Origin: Chryseobacterium gleum | GTDB taxonomy: Bacteria; Bacteroidota; Bacteroidia; Flavobacteriales_D; Crocinitomicaceae | Length of the DNA stretch: 15,798 nucleotides | Direction of reading: 5' to 3' | Assembly: GCA_945877045.1 (NCBI GenBank) | Contig: CAMCQW010000011.1 | Location: forward strand, 1 to 15,798 | Shown here: positions 14,740 to 15,798 of the stretch, piece after piece | How the letters are laid out: each line of letters begins with the position of its first letter | Position numbering within the stretch: position 1 is the first letter of the stretch | Program-made: the position numbers and the translations under genes | The notes under the pieces: generated by a model | The model's input: the letters and a program-made list of their open reading frames with translations, nothing else | What the model was told of the DNA's origin: nothing | Database searches by the model: none

Positions 14740-15609
14740 ATGCTCGATAAATTCATCTCCTATTTACAATTTGAAAAACGGTATTCCGAGCATACGGTAA
14801 TCGCCTACAAAAATGACCTTTCACAATTTATCACATTTGCTGAGTTACTAGAAATTTCAGATTTTTCTAGCCTAAGGCCCGCATTCATTCGATCTTGGAT
14901 TGTTGAATTAATCGAGAATGGCTGCGCTAACAAGAGCGTAAATAGAAAGTTGGCTAGCCTTCGAACCTTCTACAAATGGCTGCGAAAAGAAGGCTTAGCG
15001 AGTACAAATCCTCTTTTAAAATTGCGAGGGCCCAAAAGTGAGAAACGCTTACCCTCTTTTGCAAAAGAATCGGATTTAAAAGAAACAAATATTAGCGACT
15101 ATTTTTCAGATGACTTTAATGGATTGAGAGATGCCTTAATGGTGGAGGTTTTCTATCAGACCGGTATTCGTTTGAGCGAGTTAATCCATTTGCGGGATAG
15201 CAATGTCACCAATGACTCCATCAAAGTACTTGGTAAGCGCAATAAAGAAAGGATCATTCCAATTACCGCTGCTTTGTTTAAAAAAATTACAGCATATAGA
15301 AAAGTGAGAGACCTTACTTGCGGAGCCACTACCACCTTGTTTGTACTAGAAAATGGAAACTTCCTATATCCAGCATTTGTTTATCGACGAATCACTAAAT
15401 ACCTTGGTTCTACAACTCAATTGGATAAAAAAAGCCCCCATGTTCTGCGCCATACATTCGCAACGCATATGCTCAACCGAGGAGCTGGATTAGAAACTCT
15501 AAAAGATTTATTGGGGCATGCTAATCTTGCCGCGACTCAAATCTATACCCATAACTCATTCGCGCAATTAACAAAAGTATATTCACAAGCCCACCCAAGA
15601 GGTAAATAA
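14740..15609 (+). CDS. xerC: Xer-type tyrosine recombinase
   Basis: Site-specific tyrosine recombinase of the XerC/XerD type, 289 residues, which acts at the chromosomal dif site to resolve dimers before division. An N-terminal SAM-like core-binding domain (about 1-85, FISYLQFEKRYSEHTVIAYKND) precedes the catalytic domain. All six catalytic residues are present: Arg144, Lys166, His234, Arg237, His260 and nucleophile Tyr269. The start at 14740 gives the canonical Xer N-terminus, although the ATG directly abuts the rpsU terminator T-tract. The fixed place between rpsU and the hibernation factor argues for a housekeeping Xer rather than a phage or transposon integrase. Whether it is XerC or XerD in the pair cannot be decided from one sequence. 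Expression must come from terminator read-through or an unseen promoter. Confidence 0.9.
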   Translation: MLDKFISYLQFEKRYSEHTVIAYKNDLSQFITFAELLEISDFSSLRPAFIRSWIVELIENGCANKSVNRKLASLRTFYKWLRKEGLASTNPLLKLRGPKSEKRLPSFAKESDLKETNISDYFSDDFNGLRDALMVEVFYQTGIRLSELIHLRDSNVTNDSIKVLGKRNKERIIPITAALFKKITAYRKVRDLTCGATTTLFVLENGNFLYPAFVYRRITKYLGSTTQLDKKSPHVLRHTFATHMLNRGAGLETLKDLLGHANLAATQIYTHNSFAQLTKVYSQAHPRGK

Positions 15610-15619
15610 AAATTTAGTT

Positions 15620-15798
15620 ATGCAAAAACAAATTAGCACCATTCATTTCAAAGCAGACAAAGACCTTCTAAGTTATTTAGATTTGAAGATTGAGAAATTA
15701 TCCTTGTTTTCTCAGAACATTACCAGTTGTGAAGTTTACTTGAAATTAGATAAAGATGATCAACACGAAAACAAATTAGTAGAAATGAAGCTACATAT
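15620..15798 (+). CDS. hpf: Ribosome hibernation-promoting factor, 5' part
   Basis: The N-terminal 59 residues of an HPF/RaiA-family protein, cut by the window end. The visible part begins MQKQISTIHFKADKDLLSYL and contains ITSCEVYLKLD, the beta-alpha-beta pattern of the family, with the sequence style of Bacteroidota members. The product binds the decoding region of the small subunit when growth slows and silences ribosomes. Only 10 bases separate it from the xerC stop. The start region AAAAATTTAGTTATG is nearly identical to that of rpsU. It is too short to tell the short HPF form from the long one. No start alternative is better than the ATG at 15620. Confidence 0.82.
   Translation, partial: MQKQISTIHFKADKDLLSYLDLKIEKLSLFSQNITSCEVYLKLDKDDQHENKLVEMKLH

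Noticed and set aside
14740..15609. Tyrosine recombinase as a sign of an integrated mobile element
   Set aside because: It has full Xer architecture and lies between rpsU and hpf, with no attachment repeats, tRNA or phage genes nearby. It reads as the housekeeping chromosome-dimer recombinase.

Overview
The window looks like ordinary chromosome from a member of the Bacteroidota, most likely a Flavobacteriales-type organism. The evidence is low G+C, the near absence of Shine-Dalgarno (SD) sequences, repeated TAnnTTTG promoter elements, a type IX secretion (T9SS) sorting domain, a PorE-like OmpA protein, and a bS21 protein carrying Tyr54. I cannot place it at genus level. I see no prophage, insertion sequence, CRISPR array, tRNA or rRNA. 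Coding density is very high, and no gene-free stretch exceeds 100 bases.

Layout. Positions 1-67 hold the tail of an upstream unit and a terminator that can work in both directions. A DUF2279 exported protein runs leftward (69-944) and diverges from a LOG-family nucleotide hydrolase (1026-1709). Next is a tight set of a membrane-anchored PASTA protein, a large T9SS cargo protein and an RluD-type pseudouridine synthase (1747-5801). A PorE-like TPR/PD40/OmpA protein (5861-8002) ends at a clear terminator. A second tight set follows: DUF2851, PspC and an RmlD-like reductase (8054-10310), joined by ATGA stop/start overlaps. Then come an APC amino-acid permease, a membrane-anchored triple helix-hairpin-helix protein, adenine phosphoribosyltransferase (apt) and an acyl-CoA dehydrogenase (10379-14436). 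The window closes with rpsU, a Xer recombinase and the 5' part of a ribosome hibernation factor (14503-15798). As far as I recall, this last order is common in Bacteroidota just upstream of tRNA/tuf genes.

Themes. Cell-envelope genes (PASTA, T9SS cargo, OmpA/PorE-like, PspC, DUF2279) are mixed with translation genes (rluD, rpsU, hpf). No exotic new system stands out, and I do not claim one. The points most worth a second look are: (i) the rpsU and hpf leaders, which lack an SD but share an almost identical 15-base start region; (ii) promoter elements lying 4-20 bases before start codons, suggesting leaderless or near-leaderless mRNAs; (iii) a xerC start codon that abuts the T-tract of the rpsU terminator; (iv) a DUF2851 protein with a PD...ExH signature plus four cysteines that resembles an Fe-S nuclease layout; and (v) a membrane-anchored ComEA-like protein with three HhH modules and a strongly basic linker.
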